Of a stretch of 64,000 nt of DNA, positions 62,638 through 64,000 are shown one piece after another. Within the stretch, counting starts at the first letter, position 1. Every line of letters begins with the position of its first letter. The stretch is from Fusicatenibacter saccharivorans (lineage in GTDB: Bacteria; Bacillota; Clostridia; Lachnospirales; Lachnospiraceae). A program made the position numbers and the translations under genes. Location: NCBI RefSeq assembly GCF_015557635.1, contig NZ_JADNOP010000005.1, positions 141,038 to 205,037 of the forward strand. The letters run 5' to 3'. The notes under the pieces were generated by a model. It was not told the DNA's origin. It made no database searches and was given only the letters and a program-made list of their open reading frames with translations.

Positions 62638-63066
62638 ATGAACACCTTTATGGCAAATCCAGATAAGATTGAAAGAAAATGGTATGTTGTTGATGCAGAA
62701 GGATGTACATTAGGACGTCTGGCATCTGAAGTAGCAAAAGTATTACGTGGAAAAAACAAACCGGAGTACACTCCGCACGTAGATACTGGTGATTACGTAA
62801 TCGTAATCAACGCTGATAAAGTAGCAGTAACCGGTAAAAAACTGGATCAGAAGATCTATTACAGCCACTCCGATTATGTTGGTGGAATGAAAGAAGCTAC
62901 TCTTCGTGAGATGATGGCTAAGAAACCGGAGAAGGTTGTTGAACTTGCAGTGAAAGGCATGCTTCCAAAAGGACCTCTTGGAAGACAGATGTTCACAAAA
63001 CTTCACGTATACGCTGGTGCAGAGCACGCTCATGCAGCTCAGAAACCAGAAGTATTAACATTTTAA
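62638..63066 (+). CDS. rplM: 50S ribosomal protein L13
   Basis: An early-assembling large-subunit protein. The ATG at 62638, after AGGAGG, gives 142 residues, the standard length. [47 protein letters not shown] and the signature [34 protein letters not shown] are unmistakable. rpsI follows after 17 bp. Confidence 0.98.
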   Translation: MNTFMANPDKIERKWYVVDAEGCTLGRLASEVAKVLRGKNKPEYTPHVDTGDYVIVINADKVAVTGKKLDQKIYYSHSDYVGGMKEATLREMMAKKPEKVVELAVKGMLPKGPLGRQMFTKLHVYAGAEHAHAAQKPEVLTF

Positions 63067-63083
63067 TAGGGAGGTAAAGAACA

Positions 63084-63476
63084 TTGGCTAGCGCAAAATA
63101 TTACGGAACCGGAAGAAGAAAAAAATCTATCGCAAGAGTATATCTTGTACCGGGAACTGGTAAAGTTACCATCAATAAAAGAGACATCGATGAGTATTTT
63201 GGTCTGGAGACCCTGAAAGTTATCGTTCGTCAGCCTCTGGCAGCTACAGAGACCGCTGATAAATTTGACGTGATCGTAAACGTTCACGGCGGCGGATACA
63301 CAGGACAGGCAGGAGCAATCCGTCATGGTGTTGCACGTGCCCTTCTGACTGTAGACAACGACTACAGACCAGTTCTGAAAAAAGCAGGATTCCTGACTCG
63401 TGATCCTAGAATGAAAGAGCGTAAGAAGTACGGTCTCAAAGCAGCTCGTCGCGCTCCGCAGTTCAGCAAGCGATAA
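63084..63476 (+). CDS. rpsI: 30S ribosomal protein S9
   Basis: A small-subunit protein whose C-terminal tail reaches the P-site tRNA. TTG start 9 bp after GGGAGG; 130 residues beginning [23 protein letters not shown]. The C-terminus [27 protein letters not shown] is complete. The 3' end of rpsI is a known integration site for some streptococcal conjugative elements, which is relevant to the foreign-looking DNA beyond it. Confidence 0.98.
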   Translation: MASAKYYGTGRRKKSIARVYLVPGTGKVTINKRDIDEYFGLETLKVIVRQPLAATETADKFDVIVNVHGGGYTGQAGAIRHGVARALLTVDNDYRPVLKKAGFLTRDPRMKERKKYGLKAARRAPQFSKR

Positions 63477-63506
63477 TCGACTGCTCAGACTATATCAAAA
63501 TGGTTC

Positions 63507-63541
63507 AAAAAGCCCGGAAAATCAAGGTTTTCCGGGCTTTT
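63507..63541 (+). terminator. Terminator of rplM-rpsI
   Basis: AAAAAGCCCGGAAAA (63507-63521) pairs with TTTTCCGGGCTTTT (63528-63541). Strong stem and T tract. Confidence 0.92.
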
Positions 63542-63586
63542 GCTATATCTAAACGGGCTGATATGGTTTGACCAAGTTTGGCAAAA

Positions 63587-63692
63587 CGAGAGCCGGTTTC
63601 ATCCAATTTTTAGTGGTCCGCAAGTGGTTAACTGGCTAAAAAGAGGGCAAAAAGAGGGGAAAGTGGTTCCCAAAGTGGTTAACCGAGAGCCG
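63587..63692. repeat. Short direct repeats in the rpsI-parA gap
   Basis: CGAGAGCCG occurs at 63587 and 63684, both followed by similar T-rich sequence. AGTGGT occurs at 63612, 63623, 63662 and 63674, the second and fourth extending to AAGTGGTTAAC. The stretch has no good coding frame. Iteron-like repeats of this kind accompany attachment sites, transfer origins or partition sites of mobile elements; which of these, if any, is unknown. Confidence 0.5.
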
Positions 63693-63792
63693 ATTTTTGG
63701 GGTGCTTTTCAGCCCTCCTTCCCCTCGTTTTTTGGCTGTGGCAGTTTGGCATAGTTTGAGCTAATTTGAATAATTGAATATGAATTTGATGT

Positions 63793-63896
63793 AGCACACA
63801 GTATAAATGCTGGGTGCTTTTTTCATTTCAGAAACTCGTATTCCGGCGATAGAAAGAGCCGTCACTTCACTGTTAATTTTGAAGTGGCGGCTTTTT
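63793..63896 (+). terminator. Tandem terminators upstream of parA
   Basis: AGCACACAG (63793-63801) with CTGGGTGCT (63810-63818) plus a T tract, then AGCCGTCACTTC (63857-63868) with GAAGTGGCGGCT (63881-63892) plus TTTTT. They insulate the downstream gene from ribosomal transcription, or act as a leader. Confidence 0.7.
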
Positions 63897-63940
63897 CTAT
63901 TTCCAGAAACAACAGCAACAATCAGAAATGAGGTGAAGTC

Positions 63941-64000
63941 ATGAACACACAAATCATCGCCATCGCCAACCAGAAAGGCGGCGTTGGCAAAACAACAACC
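63941..64000 (+). CDS. parA: ParA/Soj-type ATPase, N-terminal fragment at window end
   Basis: The first 20 codons encode MNTQIIAIANQKGGVGKTTT, containing the deviant Walker A motif KGGVGKTT of the ParA/MinD superfamily. The ribosome site is GAGGTGA. The gene continues past the window. ParA proteins with this start are commonly carried by plasmids and by Tn1549- or Tn916-like conjugative elements of Clostridia. A chromosomal Soj is possible but would normally sit next to parB near the origin rather than after rpsI. Confidence 0.85.
   Translation, partial: MNTQIIAIANQKGGVGKTTT

Noticed and set aside
63612..63680. AGTGGT repeats after rpsI considered as a second MraZ operator
   Set aside because: Spacing is irregular (11, 39 and 12 bp) rather than a 10-bp period, and the following gene is unrelated to division.
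1..64000. CRISPR arrays
   Set aside because: No regularly spaced repeats of 25-40 bp with unique spacers and no cas genes were seen.
1..64000. tRNA and rRNA genes
   Set aside because: No cloverleaf-like segment ending in a plausible acceptor stem, and no rRNA sequence, was noticed on reading. A tRNAscan run would settle it.

Overview
The window looks like about 64 kb of chromosome from a low-to-mid GC, spore-forming member of the Clostridia, most likely a gut Lachnospiraceae. The evidence is the mraZ-rsmH-ftsL-PBP-spoVD-mraY-murD-ftsW-ftsQ-ftsZ cell-wall cluster followed directly by spoIIGA-sigE, strong GGAGG-type ribosome binding sites with frequent TTG and GTG starts, sigma-A promoters, a TPP riboswitch-controlled thiamine cluster and many glycoside hydrolases. 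This assignment is an inference from gene content and order. No rRNA or tRNA was seen.

Layout. (1) 1-9212 is housekeeping: the rsmB end, rlmN, a PP2C phosphatase/PASTA kinase pair, rsgA, rpe, thiN, ychF and lgt. (2) 9377-24605 is the division and cell-wall cluster, opened by an MraZ operator with four 10-bp-spaced repeats and closed by the sporulation genes spoIIGA and sigE. (3) 24694-31454 is carbohydrate and transport accessory DNA: a GH27 alpha-galactosidase divergent from an AraC regulator, a sodium symporter and a domain-permuted GH3 beta-glucosidase. (4) 31491-35305 holds less characterised genes: a DUF308 membrane protein, a sigma-like protein lacking region 4, a Dabb protein, a 164-bp palindromic repeat and a secreted, membrane-anchored protein. 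(5) 35466-42561 is a LacI-controlled alpha-glucoside locus (GH13 oligo-1,6-glucosidase and GH31) followed by glpK.

(6) 42591-46544 (minus strand) is thiM-thiE-thiD-thiC behind a TPP riboswitch and terminator. (7) 46666-52698 is mixed: a remnant of a response-regulator receiver domain, an oxidoreductase and a ketopantoate reductase-like gene, a possible 41-residue protein, an orphan substrate-binding lipoprotein, proC, a CYTH protein and a DJ-1 protein. (8) 52843-63476 is protein quality control and ribosome biogenesis: tig-clpP-clpX-lon-engB, ecfA1-ecfA2-ecfT-truA and rplM-rpsI. (9) After the rpsI terminator the character changes. A repeat-rich 400-bp gap leads into the first codons of a ParA-type ATPase of the kind carried by conjugative elements, so the window probably ends at the edge of an integrated element.

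No complete undescribed multigene system is visible. The most interesting unexplained signals are non-coding: a 24-bp repeat abutting the stop codons of ychF and thiC, next to an IS200/IS605-like hairpin and a folded region; the 164-bp palindrome at 33396; three CGACA motifs spaced exactly 10 bp apart before proC; three hairpins between spoVD and mraY; and the rpsI-to-parA boundary. Among proteins, the truncated sigma-like protein and the short possible gene at 49024 deserve attention.
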